From assembly GCA_026315105.1 (NCBI GenBank), contig CM048755.1:763301301-763365300 (forward strand): DNA of 64,000 nucleotides, given 5' to 3'. The notes below the pieces were generated by a model. It saw only the letters and a program-made list of their open reading frames with translations, ran no database searches and was not told the origin of the DNA. A program made the translations under genes and the position numbers. Positions within the stretch are counted from its first letter, which is position 1; the number at the start of each line of letters is the position of its first letter. Positions 21,801 through 31,481 of the stretch are shown in pieces. This stretch comes from Locusta migratoria (lineage: Eukaryota; Arthropoda; Insecta; Orthoptera; Acrididae).

Positions 21801-22165
21801 GAATGGGGGACTATTTTACCTCCGGAATATTTTACCCGAGAGGATGCCATCATCATATGTTCATACAGTAGAGCTGCATGTCCTCGGGAAAGGTAACGGC
21901 TGTAGTTTCCCCTTGCTTTCAGCCGTTCGCAGTAGCTGTGTGGCAAAGCCACATTAGCTGATGTTACAAGGCCAGCTCAGTCAATCATCCAGACTGTTGC
22001 CCCTGTAACTACTGAAGAGGCTGCTGCCCCTCTTCAGGAACCACACGTTTGTCTGGCCTCTCCACAGATACCCCTCCGCTGTGGTTGCACCTACGGTACG
22101 GCTATCTGTATCGTTGAGGCACGCAAGCCACCCCACCTCGGCAATGTCTGTGGTTCATGGGAGTG
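18873..22165 (-). mobile_element. Full-length RTE-type LINE (copy B), antiparallel inside copy A
   Basis: About 3,293 bp, minus orientation, with 5' end CCACTCCCATGAACC at 22166/22165 and 3' end CCACAACAAACAACAACA at 18873. A 12-bp target duplication (GTTTGATAAGTT) flanks it. It carries the long uninterrupted ORF 18893-21952, a 5' UTR of about 213 nt and a very short 3' end after the stop. Because it is uninterrupted and inserted into an already full-length relative, it is the youngest clear element of this block. Confidence 0.95.
18893..21952 (-). CDS. RTE-type LINE pol: endonuclease plus reverse transcriptase, intact 1,019 aa
   Basis: A single ORF encoding the machinery for target-primed reverse transcription: a nicking endonuclease and an RT that act on the element RNA at chromatin. 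The endonuclease spans roughly residues 72-310, with Asn78 (AWNVR), Glu107 (GISEVRW), Asp211/Asn213 (MGDWN), YQIDFIM near 275-281 and Asp304/His305 (DSDHNF). The RT spans about 530-830: RNKAPGIDDIPSELL (538-552), FVDLEKAFDNVDW (666-678; Asp668), GVRQGCSLSPMLFNLY (723-738) and the catalytic FADD at 766-769. A C-terminal region (about 885-1019) with SETWTINSADRKR and VWGKNRRGRPR is conserved in all copies here. ATG at 21952 is shared with copy A. No stop or frameshift is seen, so it may be functional or recently so. It sits in the antisense direction within copy A. Confidence 0.95.
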   Translation of the reverse strand: MALPHSYCERLKARGNYSRYLSRGHAALLYEHMMMASSRVKYSGGKIVPHSDLRAGTTQEDVIIRKDNTGILRVGAWNVRSLNRVGKLENLKREMDRLKLDVVGISEVRWQDEQDFWSGEYRIINTKSVGGITGVGLIMNKKIGMRVNYYDQHSDRIIIVKIDTKPTPTTVVQVYMPTSSADDEEFEEIYEELKEIIQTIKGEENLIVMGDWNSVVGQGSEGKIVGEYGLGKRNERGSRLVEFCTEHNLVITNTWFKNHKRRLYTWKRPGDTGRYQIDFIMISNRFRNQVLQCKTYPGADIDSDHNFLVMNCRLKLKKLQKGWKIRRWDLDKLKEPEVLKNFRGSFRQQLTETGGNKTVEEEWVKLRDEIVKVAQDKIGRKERPTKNPWISQQILSLIDERRKYKNAVNETGKIEYRRLRNEIVRKCKMAKQEWLEGKCKDVEECINRGKIDTAYRKIKETFGDKKNSSMNIKDTDGKPVLSKEGKAERWKEYIEGLYKGNELRDNIVGREEDVDEDEIGDTVLREEFDRALKDLSRNKAPGIDDIPSELLKSLGEPAMTKLFHLVCKMYETGEVPSDFKKNVIIPIPKKAGADRCENYRTISLISHGCKILTRIIYRKMEKLVEADLGEDQFGFRRNVGTREVILTLRLILEDRLRKGKSTFLAFVDLEKAFDNVDWNKLFKVLKKAGVNYRERKVIYNLYKNQTAVVRVEGHERDAVVGKGVRQGCSLSPMLFNLYIEQAIKESKEKFGEGIKVQGEELKTLRFADDIVILSDTAKDLEEQLNGMDSVLKGAYKMNINKSKTRVMECSLRKSGDAEGIRLGNEAIKEVDEFCYLGSKITNDGRSTEDIKCRMAMGRKAFLKKRNLLTSNIDLGLRKSFLRAFVWSVALYGSETWTINSADRKRIEAFEIWCYRRMLKIRWVDRVTNEEVLNRIGEKRNFWHTLTKRRDRLVGHILRHQGIVNLALEGSVWGKNRRGRPRDGYSKQIQTDVGCRSYVEMKRLAQDRVLWRAASNQSPD

Positions 22166-22166
22166 G
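22038..22166 (-). ncRNA. Candidate HDV-like ribozyme at RTE 5' end (copy B)
   Basis: Same 129-nt architecture as in copy A. P1 is CCACTCC with GGGGTGG, where the single difference from copy A becomes a G-U wobble and so keeps the helix. P2 is GAACCACA/TGTGGTTC, and the P4-like arm with CAGATA/TATCTG is retained. If real, cleavage would define the exact 5' end of the element RNA. The first C (22166) is shared with the target duplication, so the terminus is uncertain by one base. Confidence 0.4.
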
Positions 22167-22177
22167 TTTGATAAGTT

Positions 22178-23418
22178 ATGGTTGCAAAATTTTAACACGA
22201 ATTATCTACAGGAGAATGGAAAAGCTGGTAGAAGCTGACCTCGGGGAAGATCAGTTTGGATTCAGGAGGAACGTAGGAACCCGGGAGGCAATACTCACTT
22301 TACGTCTTATCTTAGAAGATAGATTAAGGAAAGGCAAACCTACATTTTTAGCTCTTGTAGATTTGGAGAAAGCTTTTGACAATGTTGACTGGAATACACT
22401 CTTTCAAATTCTGAAGTCAGCAGGGGTAAAATATAGGGAAAGGAGAGTTATTTACAACTTGTACAAAAGCCAGACCGCAGTTATTAGACTCGAAGGGCAT
22501 GAAAGGGAAGCATCAGTTGGGAAGGGAGTAAGACAGGGTTGTAGCCTTTCTCCGATGTTATTCAATTTGTACATCGAGCAAGCGGTGAAGGAAAGCAAGG
22601 AAAAATTTGGAATAGGGATTAAAGTTCAGGGGGAAGAAATAAAAATATTGCGTTTTGCTGATGACATTGTAATTCTGTCAGAGACAGCAAAGGACCTGGA
22701 AGAGCAGTTGAATGGAATGGACAGTGTGTTGAAGAGAGCATATAAAATGAACATTAACAAGAGCAAAACAAAAATAATGGAATGCGATCTTAGGAAATCA
22801 GGCGATGCTGAAGGAATTAGATTAGGTTCCGAAACAATGAAGGTGGTAGATGAGTTTTGTTACTTGGGTAGTAAAATAACATGCGATGGTCGTAGTGCAG
22901 AGGATACAAGATGCAGAATGACAATGGGAAGAAAAGCATTTTTGAAAAAGAGAAATTTGCTAACATCGAATATTAATTTAAGTGTAAGGAAGTCTTTTCT
23001 GAAGGCATTTGTGTGGAGTGTTGCCTTGCATGGGAGTGAAACATGGACGATAAGCAGTGCGGACAGGAAGAGAATAGAGGCTTTTGAAATGTGGTGCTAC
23101 AGAAGAATGCTGAAGATTAGGTGGGTAGATCACATAACTAATGAAGATGTACTGAACAGAATTGGTGAGAAAAGGAATTTGGGGCATACCCTGACTAAAA
23201 GAAGGGATCGCTTGGTAGGACACATTCTTAGGCATAGGGGAATCGTAAATTTAGCATTGGAGGGAAGTGTGTGGGGTAAAAATCGCAGAGGGAGACCAAG
23301 ATACGCGTATAGTAAGCACATTCAAATAGATGTGGGTTGCCGTTCTTATGTGGAGATGAAAAGGCTTGCTCAGGATAGAGTAGGGTGGAGAGCTGCATCA
23401 AACCAGTCTCCGGACTGA
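22178..23418 (+). pseudogene. RTE copy A ORF, 3' part (RT core and C-terminus)
   Basis: Continues copy A after the copy B insertion, beginning at ISYGCKILTRII and running to the NQSPD stop at 23418. It contains LVDLEKAFDNVDW, GVRQGCSLSPMLFNLY and the catalytic FADD of LRFADDIVILSE near 22650-22685, then SETWTISSADRKR and VWGKNRRGRPR. This half has no stop of its own. Only the insertion and the TAG at 18140-18142 disable the gene. Confidence 0.92.
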
Positions 23419-23723
23419 AGACCATAACAACAACATTTCCTTCTACACAAAACAGCGAGTGTGTGGGAACCTGAATGCTGCCACTGGGTGGACTGTCTGC
23501 ACGTAACACGTGCACGTTCCACTGTAATTACGGTATCTCCTAGTTTTGTGGTTGTGTGTGTGTGTGTGTGTTCGTTGCCCTTGGTCAAAGCTGCATTCAA
23601 AAAGTCACTCTATTTGCTATCCAACTCCTTGTATTGTCCAGAATAATCATTAAACACATGGTTCTGCAAATTAATATGTTGAAATCCTGGATGCATTGAA
23701 ATAAATCACAATACACTTGAAAA

Positions 23724-23766
23724 TTTATTATAGTGTAGGTATTTCGGTTATCCGTCTATGCAACTG
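23724..23766 (+). repeat. Left inverted repeat of the Penelope-like element
   Basis: Contains TAGTGTAGGTATTTCGGTTA followed by TCCGTCTATGCAACTG. Its reverse complement is at 26521-26566. Confidence 0.9.
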
Positions 23767-23887
23767 TTGTTCTAGCACGTCACAGCTATCACCACTAGGC
23801 ACATGCCATTTTTGTTTGTGTTGTGTTTTTGTTTCGGTTGGTGTTGCCAACTGTTGAGTATGTGTTTGTCCTATCTTTGCTTTATAT

Positions 23888-23890
<3 letters not shown>

Positions 23891-23923
<33 letters not shown>
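23891..23923. repeat. (TG)n microsatellite
   Basis: About 16 TG units in the 3' non-coding side of the Penelope-like element. Another short TG tract is at 23560-23572 outside the element. Confidence 0.95.
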
Positions 23924-23925
<2 letters not shown>

Positions 23926-24239
23926 CATCTGATTACATAGAGAACAGCACCAGATACTGATGTATTAATTTATTTTGTGACTCCTGATTGTGAAGAGATA
24001 TAGAACAGAGTTAGAGACAGAGAGGTAGAGAGGGACAGGGAGATAGAGACAAGGATTGTGGGAAAGGGAGAGAGAGAGTAGCGTTTTTCTTCTTTTTCCA
24101 CTCATTATTATTATTAAATTTAGCGTTTGTGTATGTGTGTGTCAATTCTTTTCTCTCTTTAATTACTGTCTCATGTCTTTGACTAGATTTAGCAGAGAGT
24201 TTGCATTACTGTTTGTCTGTTCATTTATTACTTGTTTGT

Positions 24240-26011
24240 TCTCGACTATGGCTTTCTGGATATGGTAGTTCTCTTGTGTTTGGATGAGGTGTTTGTTGTG
24301 GTTGTTGGTCCTGATAATTTTCATGTCCTGGTCTATATTGGTTGGGTGATGGTGGTGGTGGTTTAAGTGTTCGGCAAATGTGGAGTGGTTTGTTTCATAT
24401 TTCCAACATCTGATATGTTCTTTGTATCGTGTTTTGAAATCTGTTCGTCATTCCTATGTACTCGACATCACAACTTTGGCATTCAAGTTTGTATATTCCT
24501 GATCCTTGGAATATATCTTTTTTGATTTTTGGTTGTAGATTTGTTTGTAGGGATTGGGCAGATTTGATTGCCTGGTTTCTTCAGTATGTTTGTCATTCTG
24601 TGTGTTGATTTGTGTGTGTATGTCATGGTGTACCATTTGGTTTGTTGCTGTGTGGTGTTGTCATTGTGTGTGTTTGTTGTTTGTGGTTGTGTGTTTGGGT
24701 GTTGTGTAGTTTGCTGTTTGTTGGTTTTGTTTGAAAGGTGTTGTTTGTTCCGTATTTGTCTTTTAATTTTCTGATAGAGTTTTTGTATTATTTGTGTGTC
24801 GTAACCATTGTTCCTTGCTATTTGTATGATTGTGTTCATTTCTTTTTGATAGTTTTTCTTGCTGAGAGGGATTCAGTTTAGCCTATGTAACATGTGTCTA
24901 AATGCAGCTAGTTTTTGGTTTTGGGGATGATTGGAGGTGGAATGTATAATCATGTGTGTTGCTGTTGGTTTACGATAAATGTTGAATGAATGTTTACCAT
25001 TTTCTTTTTCTATTGTTATATGAAGGAAATTTATTTTACTGTCATTTTCTTTTTCAACTGTGAATTTAATGTTTTGTGAGCTTTGTTTATTTCAGAGTGA
25101 AGTTCATCTATTTTTTTTTATTTGGCTCATCTATCAGGCATATGATGTCATCTACGTATCTGTGCCAATATATGACTTTAAATCTTCAATTTACCTCTAC
25201 CTTTTCAAGTATCTGGTTTTCTAAGTGGCTAATGAAAATGTTAGCTAAGGTTCGTGATACTGGGGAATCCATAGGTAGTCCCTCACCCTGTAGGAAGTAT
25301 TCGTTCTCGAAATGGAAATAATTTTGTTCGGTAGTTAATTTCAACAAACTTGTTATTTCCGATATTGCTTCCGTGCTTCCGTAGTGAGGTTGCTGTGTGC
25401 TGTCCGATTATGTTGTATGATTTCTGTTGTTTCTTTGTTGGGGAGGGATGTGTACATGTTTTCTATGTCAAATGAGACCAGTGATGCTGTGTCTGGTATC
25501 TGTATCTTCTGTATCTGTTCAATTAGTTTACATGTTTTTTTCACTGTCTTGTCATTTTCTATTTTGTAATGTTTTGAGATTATTTTTGGAGGTGTTTGGC
25601 TATGTGGTATGTTGGGGTATTCCTGAAATTTATAACTGGTCTTAGCGGAATCTAGCGGAATCTGCTGTTTATGTATTTTAGGTTGGCTGCGGAGTGTTGG
25701 TGCTTGTGGGTTCTTCTGTGTTATGTGATATTTCTGTTTGTAAGTATATTTTGGATTCTTTTTAGAGTTTTCTATAAATTTGCCTGGAAACGTGTGGTTG
25801 GGTCCGATTTCAATTTTATTATGTTGTTGGCTCTTATATATTCTTTAGTTTTAGTGATATATTGTTCTTTGTCCATCAATACTATTGCATTTCCTTTGTC
25901 TGCTTTTGTTACTACAATGTTGTTAGATGTTAACTTCTGTTTCAGTGATTTCATGGTGTCTGTGTCTCACTGGTGGTTTTTGTTTTGTTCATGTTGTGTT
26001 TGTCTTATTAT

Positions 26012-26069
<58 letters not shown>

Positions 26070-26515
26070 AATTCTCTAGTGAGCCCTATGTTTGTTTCAC
26101 TGTTGTTCTGTTGTTATTCACATGTGAGGATGTATTCACTTTCTACAACGAGATTTTCTATGTACTTTTGTCTAATCTGCAATCTATTGGTGCAATGTTT
26201 CAAACCTTTTTCCTACAGCATTTTTTCTTTGGGGTGCAATTCTGTGTCACTTGGATTTAGTAACCGGGGGTGAAATGTGTGTTGGTGTTGTTCTGGATTA
26301 TCATTCCAAATGTAAATATGTGCCTGTGTCATCTTGGTTTTTAATCTTATTATTTTCTGTTCATGTTTATTTTTTATATGTTTCACTATCGTGAATGTTC
26401 TGTGTTCAATTTTTTCTATTAGTGTCATAAGGACAGTGGCATTGCCTATGTTATTTGATAGCTCTAAGTGGGTTTCAAAAAGAATCACGTTCAGGTATTG
26501 TTTTTTAGGTTTCAT
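24240..26515 (-). pseudogene. Penelope-like RT and GIY-YIG endonuclease, broken
   Basis: Read right to left on the minus strand: an N-terminal block with VVTKADKGNAIVLMDKEQYI (about 25850-25910), SLVSFDIENMYTSLPNKET (about 25425-25482), a block like GEGLPMDSPVSRTLANIFI near 25220-25290 and the RT catalytic box YVDDII at 25141-25158. A basic, low-complexity linker follows, then EYIGMTNR and, after a one-base shift, FKTRYKEHIRCWKYE (about 24395-24470), the GIY-YIG nuclease core. Numerous stops and frame changes and the T54 run show it is dead. GIY-YIG plus this RT type is diagnostic of Penelope-like elements. Confidence 0.82.
26013..26066. repeat. T54 homopolymer
   Basis: An uninterrupted run of 54 T inside the Penelope-like coding region (poly-A on its coding strand). 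It could be a retroposed A-tail or an expanded slippage tract; the length may be unreliable in the assembly. Confidence 0.95.
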
Positions 26516-26520
26516 TAAAT

Positions 26521-26566
26521 CAGTTGCATAAACGGATAACCGAAATACCTACACTATAATAATAAA
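26521..26566 (-). repeat. Right inverted repeat of the Penelope-like element
   Basis: CAGTTGCATAAACGGATAAC followed by CGAAATACCTACACTATAAT; reverse complement of 23724-23766 except for one C/T difference and one ATT indel. Confidence 0.9.
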
Positions 26567-27429
26567 ATATAGCAACTGTAGGAAAAAACAGGACAAAAGG
26601 AACTAAAAATGACACATCAGAATCTTCAATAAAGTACTTTTGTTATTCCTTGGGTGGTTTGAGATCACCGAAACCATCGAACTACATTATAATATTCTTA
26701 TATTTTTCAAGTAGGCAATCCTATGTGTACCACTCGATTCATCTAGATTAACAACCCCGCTCCTTTCGCCAGACCACAATTTTTCATGAATGCACCATGG
26801 ATATTCCCAGTTTTCAATTTGCTACCGAGTTTAAGTATATCTATATTCGTCAAAGGCCTGTCAAGCAAGATTGCTTATAATATTTCCCCTCTATGATTAA
26901 CCCAATTTCATTTTTGTACTGTCTTAAATGCATTCCGTTACCAATAGCGAAAGGCCCCATTGTCATATTGTGTCTTCGAGCTTCCTGAAATTGTCTCTCT
27001 GCATTTTTTTTTTTTTTCGTTTATTACAGCTTGCGCTATCGCCACTGATCCATCTGTCAATGACCCAGCGGACGATAGTCGTGCAAATAGGAATTAGAAA
27101 GGGCAGTATATCACCAGAAACCTTAGGTAATTTTCAAAATACTGCCCCCCTCCCACCCCTTTTTTCTGCTTAACTCTTTTTAAAGCAGCTACTACTGCAC
27201 GAATACAATGTTGCCTTACGTTTGTTGCTAGAGAGCCTTTCGTTTAAGGGATACATCGGCTCTGACCTTGAGTATCTCACAGATTGTCTTATCAAGAACG
27301 AGTGCCGTGATTAGATGTTCAGTTCGAGTGTGACGTGTTTCTCTCGCTCTTTCTCCATTCCTGACATGTTTCCTCACGGGTATAGCAGTATACTATCTTG
27401 TTTGAGACTTGCATGTTCTATTATATAAA
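26567..27429. other. Unclassified stretch
   Basis: No supported gene. A T run near 27004-27017 is followed by CGTTTATTAC, similar to the context after the T52 run at 31430. Confidence 0.3.
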
Positions 27430-28300
27430 AGTTTATCTGCACGCACCCAGCTGTTATGCTTCAATGAAAAGCCATTCCATTTCACAAAAGTGTGGTTAAC
27501 CTGAAGTCTTGGAAATTTCTGTAGCTATTTCCGTATAGACATCCCCAGGAATATTTTGTCCATCACTGCTTTTTAAATTATAGGTTCTAGGATTCGTTCG
27601 CTTAACTTTGGAAAAGGTTAATATCTCTGCTGAGCAGTCTGGTAAATACGATATCTCAATCACAGCCTTATATTTCGAGATTCGTACAAAATAATCTCAT
27701 TTGAATTTTTCTTTCAATGGTTCACTCATGTTTATGTGATTGTAAATGGTAGTTAAAAGACAATCGTTTCTGACATCGATGGGACGAATTTTTATAGTGT
27801 GTTGCTTAGTTCAATTATATTGATCAATTATTTTGGTACAATATGAGTCCACTTGTATGACGCATGGAGGTTGGATTCAACCCACATATGTCGTTTAATA
27901 GTCCTGTTAAACTGCTCTACGATATTGGCTTCAATATGGGAGAATGATGAGTAATGATGAAACCTGTATCGATCCATTATTGCCATTAACCACGCGTTTA
28001 AAATTCACCATCGTGGTCTGTTTGTAGATTTTCTGGAGAACGATTCTTGCCTGTTTGTAGCAGCTGTCCAAATACATGAAAATCTTCCTTATCTGTCTTT
28101 TCCTTCACTGGTAAGCTTCCGAAATCCTAATTGACCAGTGAATATTTTCTCATAACTACAAGATCTGCCTCCCATAATCCCTGAGTATAACACGGTTTCA
28201 TGGAGACATTCTGTGTGCCGCATTATTTAGTTCATAAACAACTGTTTCCATTGCTGTTACCCAAGGACGTTTCCTTCTTGAAATTCTGAAATGATTTACA
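27430..28300 (-). pseudogene. Polinton/Maverick-type integrase relic
   Basis: On the minus strand, short blocks in several frames match the retroviral-like integrase of Polinton/Maverick elements: LWEADLVVMRKYS (first Asp, about 28125-28170), PENLQTD (second Asp, about 28010-28030), HHYSSFSHIEANIVEQFNRT (catalytic Glu in the NIVEQFNRT block, about 27905-27965), then RHMW and YKW. A C-terminal tail block VRISKYKAV (about 27668-27700) fits the same family. Stops and frameshifts are frequent. I see no recognisable polymerase, protease or capsid gene beside it, so it is an isolated relic. Confidence 0.65.
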
Positions 28301-29640
28301 TGAATTCATTCGTGTGGACATCGTTATCTGCCACTGATGAAGCCATACGCAGTTGTAAACATTCTTATATTTTGTTCAGATCTTCGATTTTTTTATTTTC
28401 TATATTAATATCTTTACGGTAGTATAATATACTGGTTAAAGCAGGTTTAATAATATTCTTGTGCTTATTACTGCATTCTGGTTCTATACGTCCCTTTTGG
28501 TGTTGTTCTTCCTATGTGAGTTTGTTATTCGTAATACCTCAGCATAAATTTGCAGGTATTTTGGGATGAACTTCTCTGGATTTGTTGATGCCTTTAGAAA
28601 TATTAACTCCAATTTACCGAATTGTATTGTATCTTGTGTTAAATGTATAGGTAATTCACCAAGATTATACTGATTTTCATTACGTTCTCCATATACTTCA
28701 TCTATTTATGGAACCCGGTGCTGATTAATGTATTCAGTAATAGATGTGACATCTTCGTCCTCTTCTTCGAGCTGTTTTATCTGGACAATCTCTTCTTTAT
28801 GAATTCCAAATGTTTTTGAATCGACTCAGACCATTAGTTTTCAACTTAAACATTTATGAGATCCTTTCTTCTCGCTGTTGAGTTAATTTTAGCAATCGTA
28901 ATTTCCGCCAAATAGCTTTTCGAACTTAGATAATATTTTTCCTTCTGTCCAGCATACTGTTCTCACTTCCTCATTTTGTCGAATTTTGTGGCGATCCCTT
29001 TGATTACTCTTTAGAACTCGGTTAAGCATTTGTTAAATGTGTAAAGATTTTCATGAACATATACGTCACGTTTTTTTAAGATGGAGAATCTCCTAGAAGT
29101 TGCTTGTACATTGACTGTTTCTCCATTTCGTCGTTTTGTCAATAACTAAGAAACCATACGGTGCATCACTCCAGGAATCACCACATATAGACATAAAGTA
29201 ATTAAATGACATGTCACATACTACGTGTGCTGGTAAATATGTTTTAAATTGATGTTGTCCTACCTGAGATCAATAACAGAAATGTCATTATCTCTTATTA
29301 ACTTTTTCGGTATCGCTGAGTGTATGACTCAAGTAAAAAATAACACTGTTCCAATAGCCTATAGTTTATTTAACCTGTCACTGGATCGATTTCCCCTCCT
29401 TTCACATAGCAATTGGAGTGTCAGACAACCTTTGGTTCCAATGATGTAGACACTGTACTCGATAACAAGTCCTTTAACCACTTTACGTATTCTAATCGTT
29501 TCACGAAGATACGCGTTTCAGGTGGGATACCCGAACACGAGCCACTCAGAGTTGTTCCCACAGTTACACCAAATGCGCCCATGAAGTAACTGTTGCGCTG
29601 GTTTCCCATTAACTATTTTGCTGAACATACATCCAGGTCT
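28301..29640. other. Possible remainder of the Polinton-like relic; unclassified
   Basis: Minus-strand frames contain scattered acidic and hydrophobic stretches (for example 29421-29609) without a family I can name. It may be more of the same element given its position upstream of the integrase relic. Confidence 0.3.
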
Positions 29641-29689
29641 TAGAATGGTGTTGTCCACTGAATGATGAAGACCTCTGACTGTGATAGGA

Positions 29690-30556
29690 CCGTTATTATT
29701 TTCTTGCTATATAAATGCTCTGATGGACAGAGTAACTTGTAATTTGCGGCTGTTTGCTGATTATGCTGTGGTGTATAGGAGGGTGTCGTCATTAATTGAC
29801 TGTAATAACTTACAAGGTGACTCAGAAAAATTTCTCATTGGTGTGAAGAATGACAGCTAGCTATAAATGTAGAAAAATGTAAGGCTATCCACATGAGTAG
29901 GAAAAAAATCCTATAATGTTCAAATACAGCATTAGTAGTGAGCCTCGCGTCATTCAAATATCTGGGCCTAACATTATAGAGCGGTATGAAATGGTACGAA
30001 CATATAAGGTGAATTGTGAGTAAGGCGGACCGCCGACTTCAGTTTATTGGGAGAATTTTGGGAAGATGTACTTCATTTGGAAAGGCGACCGTGTATAAAC
30101 CTTTTGTACAGCCACGTCTTGAGTATTGCTCAAGTGTTTGGGACCCGCAGCAGATCAGTTTAAAAGAAGACATGGAAGAAATTCAGAGGCGAGCAGCTAG
30201 GTTCGTTACTAGTAGGCTCGACCAATGAATGAGTGTCACAGAAATGTTGCGGGAACTCAAGTGGGTATTTCTGGAAGAAAGACGGCGTTCTTTTCGAGAA
30301 ATATAGAGGGCCGGAACTTGAAGGTGACTGTAGAATGATCTTGCTTTCCCCTACTTACATTTCGCGTAACCATCACAAAGACAAGATTAGAGAATTTACG
30401 GATAGTACAGAGGCATATAGAGATTCCTTCTTCCCTTGTACTATTTGGGAGTGGGATAGGAAAGGACATGCCTAATACTTGTACAGTGTACCCTCCACCA
30501 CACACCTTACGTTGGATTGCAGAGCATATATGTAATGTAGAGTTAACCAATGAACT
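29690..30556 (+). mobile_element. 5'-truncated CR1/L2-like LINE
   Basis: Starts inside the RT: CNLRLFADYAVVYRRVSSLID near 29738-29800, where the catalytic FADD has become FADY. It proceeds to the conserved end block YKPFVQPRLEYCSSVWDPQQ (about 30097-30156), RRAARFVTSRLDQ and a C-terminal tail (about 30233-30475). Stops near 29860 and 30228 inactivate it. Same family as the minus-strand copy at 56829-60840. Confidence 0.8.
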
Positions 30557-31015
30557 TTAGTCTCCACAAAGCATTCAATACGCTATTTCCTGTGGGATGA
30601 ATCGATTGTCGATGGTGTGGAAATCTTGGCTGCCGATTACACGTCATACATGTGTCTGGATGTCCTTGCACTGCAGAACTGATGCAAAATTATCCATCAA
30701 CACTCAATTTTTGCATCCCATCTGCTGGGGTTGGAAGGACCTGGCAACCAATTCTGAAGTAAGTACAGTTCCCAAAATATTAGAGCACACTTGTATAACA
30801 TCACACCTCCAAATTCTCTGAATATTGACGTATGTGCACGAGTTCATCAATTCCCAGAATATTGCTATATGGAGCACCGTTGTGTAAAATATTGACCGAT
30901 GTGCACCTGTTCAGCAATTCCCCGAATATTGATCATGGAATTCAGTGTACCTGTGTAATATAATACTCTGGACACTCAGAATGGACACGATGGCGTAAGG
31001 GACAGGGGGGGTGAA
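30556..31015. other. Unclassified stretch with a degenerate tandem duplication
   Basis: Two copies of a roughly 68-bp unit lie at about 30817-30935 (shared blocks GAATATTGAC, GATGTGCAC or TATGTGCAC, CAATTCCC and AGAATATTG or CGAATATTG). No gene is seen. Confidence 0.45.
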
Positions 31016-31212
31016 TCGATTCAATGTTCAAATGTTTGTAAGGCTTATGGGACTTAACTACGGGGTCATCAGTTCCTAAACTTACAAACTACTTATGAAC
31101 TACTTACGAACTAGGACGGCACAAATATCCATGCCCGAGGGGGGATTCGAACCCCCGACCGTAGTGGCCGTGCAGACCGTGACTGAAGCGCCTCAGTCTC
31201 CTCGGCCACCGC
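31016..31212 (-). mobile_element. tRNA-derived SINE, family 1, minus orientation
   Basis: Tail CAAATGTTTGTAAGGC at the left, box B GGATTCGAACCCC (reverse) near 31141-31153 and head CCACCGCGG at the right. GGGGTGAA occurs on both sides (about 31008-31015 and 31215-31222), a probable target duplication within a G run. Confidence 0.9.
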
Positions 31213-31426
31213 GGGGGGTGAAGCCCTTTCCCTCCTCTACATCACCAGCATCTTACGTGATTAGAAGTGCTGATCGTAGAGTAATTCCCCAATGGATGAT
31301 GTCAGCATTCCCAGAATGACCTCTGGATAGGGTGAATGACTCATTTGTAGGGGTCAAGGCTATCTCTAATGCCCAATGTCCTCCTATTACAGCCCTCTGT
31401 TGCATGTTCGGTAAATTAGGCATACG

Positions 31427-31429
<3 letters not shown>

Positions 31430-31481
<52 letters not shown>
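31430..31481. repeat. T52 homopolymer
   Basis: An uninterrupted run of 52 T followed by CGTTTATCATATAAGG. It may be the A-tail of a minus-strand retroposed sequence; no family recognised to its right. Confidence 0.95.

Larger units (their letters stand above)
16840..23435 (+). mobile_element. Full-length RTE-type LINE (copy A), split by an antiparallel sibling
   Basis: The copy starts at CCACCCCCATGAACC and ends after CCATAACAACAAC, flanked by TTTCCTTCTAC at 16829-16839 and 23436-23446 (11-bp target duplication). It is interrupted from 18873 to 22165 by RTE copy B in opposite orientation, with GTTTGATAAGTT duplicated at 18861-18872 and 22166-22177. Without the insert and one duplicate it is about 3.29 kb, the same length as copy B, so both are full length. 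Its ORF has one nonsense codon (a TAG at 18140-18142 where copy B has Trp) apart from the insertion. Confidence 0.95.
23724..26566 (-). mobile_element. Penelope-like element bounded by inverted repeats
   Basis: The minus strand codes a Penelope-like RT and a GIY-YIG endonuclease. The element is enclosed by nearly identical inverted repeats of about 43 bp (see separate entries), which differ mainly by one extra ATT. Penelope-like elements are known to carry direct or inverted terminal repeats. The coding part is decayed and contains a 54-base T run. The T run and (TG)n tracts suggest the copy is old or replication-prone. Confidence 0.82.

Noticed and set aside
24483..24839. Thr/Asn/Gln-rich 118-aa frame as a separate gene
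   Set aside because: It is the linker between RT and GIY-YIG domains of the Penelope-like element, on the same strand and in order.
25671..26273. 200-aa hydrophobic frame with poly-Phe as a membrane protein
   Set aside because: It is the antisense of the Penelope coding region plus the T54 run; poly-Phe is translated poly-T.
23724..26566. Hammerhead ribozyme in the Penelope-like termini
   Set aside because: Expected in many Penelope-like elements, but neither inverted repeat nor its flank shows CTGANGA together with GAAA.
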